Position numbers and translations under genes: made by a program. This document shows, in pieces, positions 63,691 through 64,000 of a stretch of 64,000 nucleotides of DNA; position 1 is the stretch's first letter; the number at the start of each line of letters is the position of its first letter. Under the pieces are notes generated by a model, which made no database searches, was not told the origin of the DNA, and was given only the letters and a program-made list of their open reading frames with translations. Source of the DNA: Pedobacter cryoconitis. GTDB lineage: Bacteria > Bacteroidota > Bacteroidia > Sphingobacteriales > Sphingobacteriaceae. Where the stretch lies: assembly GCF_003259615.1 (NCBI RefSeq), contig NZ_QLLR01000007.1, forward strand, positions 110,380-174,379. Reading direction: 5' to 3'.

Positions 63691-64000
63691 TGACACAGGG
63701 TCTTGTCCGGTTTTTAGTTTACAGTTTTGAAGAGTGAATATTTCTACTTAAAACTATACATTATGATTTGATTGTAACTACATCTGGCACTTTTTTCTTT
63801 CTGGTATTTTTCCAGTATTTTATCAATGGTTCAGTAGTTTGATGAGCAACTTCTGGAGTTAGAAAACTACAACTCATATGTGGTCTAATATTATTGTAGG
63901 CTTCTATTGCTGTTTTTACTGCGAATAATGCTTCAGTTCGGGATTTGAATATCCTGCTTAGTTTAAATTCAGTTTTTAGAATACCATTTATCCTTTCAGC
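63691..64000 (-). mobile_element. IS3-family insertion sequence, 3' part (continues beyond the window)
   Basis: It contains the end of an IS3-type transposase on the minus strand. The outer end is placed at TGACACAGGGTCTTGTCCGG (63691), directly after the palindrome, because IS3 elements start with TG; this boundary is inference as the other end is not in the window. Confidence 0.7.
63761..64000 (-). CDS. IS3-family transposase, C-terminal 79 residues (5' end outside the window)
   Basis: The minus-strand frame is open to the window edge and ends with TAA at 63761-63763. The fragment begins AERINGILKTEFKL, where the Glu is the last catalytic residue of the DDE triad, and continues with AIEAYNNIRPHMSCSFLTPE, the usual end of the rve/integrase-core domain in IS3-group OrfB. 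A short Lys-rich tail closes it. The gene begins outside the window. It marks the right border of the lanthipeptide locus as mobile DNA. Confidence 0.93.
   Translation of the reverse strand, partial: AERINGILKTEFKLSRIFKSRTEALFAVKTAIEAYNNIRPHMSCSFLTPEVAHQTTEPLIKYWKNTRKKKVPDVVTIKS

Noticed and set aside
1..64000. tRNA, rRNA, known riboswitches, replication origin
   Set aside because: Intergenic stretches were read by eye on both strands; nothing with cloverleaf or riboswitch-core features was recognised, though a covariance search was not possible.

Overview
The window reads as a chromosome segment of a Bacteroidota bacterium, most likely Pedobacter or a close Sphingobacteriaceae relative. The grounds are two SusC/SusD pairs, an ECF sigma/FecR pair, LytS/LytTR signalling, AT-rich leaders with weak Shine-Dalgarno sequences, TAnnTTTG-type promoters, and a class I lanthipeptide locus resembling the pinensin type known from this phylum. 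Assignment to genus is inference from protein style; no rRNA or tRNA is visible.

Left part (1-9 kb): the 3' end of a LytS-type histidine kinase, a secreted zinc metalloprotease, a SusC/SusD pair and a LytTR response regulator, all rightward. A 9-bp direct repeat with a 12-bp spacer, the geometry LytTR proteins bind, lies between kinase and protease. 9-16.5 kb: a membrane-attached patatin-like lipase, a MORN/TonB-C protein, a large phosphoesterase/outer-membrane-barrel fusion and a GNAT enzyme.

16.5-30 kb: a four-gene periplasmic/outer-membrane operon (DUF5777 barrel, YceI, mono-haem cytochrome c lipoprotein, Yx(FWY)xxD-repeat lipoprotein) diverges from an ECF sigma gene and its membrane-anchored, barrel-tailed partner. 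Then, leftward, comes a complete cell-surface-signalling uptake locus: ECF sigma, FecR, STN-type SusC, SusD and a secreted metallophosphoesterase.

30-49.5 kb: mostly metabolic and housekeeping genes. These are serC with a DUF1015 gene, an arginine-pathway type N-acetyltransferase with an ArgE/DapE-like deacylase, a fucose-type module (FucP-like permease, fuconolactonase-like hydrolase, AraC regulator), an HD hydrolase, an M28 peptidase and an MntR/DtxR regulator. They are followed by a PAS histidine kinase with an extra C-terminal domain, a basic repeat protein, a candidate small RNA or attenuator, a VOC protein, a methyltransferase, nhaA, a glutamine cyclotransferase and an MFS exporter.

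49.5-64 kb: the accessory highlight is a lanthipeptide locus. Rightward are a C39-peptidase ABC exporter, a split LanB dehydratase (glutamylation and elimination parts as separate genes) and a long LanC-like cyclase that has lost two of three zinc ligands and carries an extra C-terminal domain. Convergent to these is a 63-residue precursor with a GG leader and a two-Cys core. Divergent from the exporter is a four-gene operon of two ABC-2 permeases, a siderophore-type TonB receptor and an ABC ATPase. A TTTGCAAC-nnn-GTTG element occurs both in the divergent promoter region and upstream of the precursor, which suggests one regulator controls all three transcripts. The window ends in an IS3-family element next to a 19-bp palindrome, consistent with a mobile neighbourhood.
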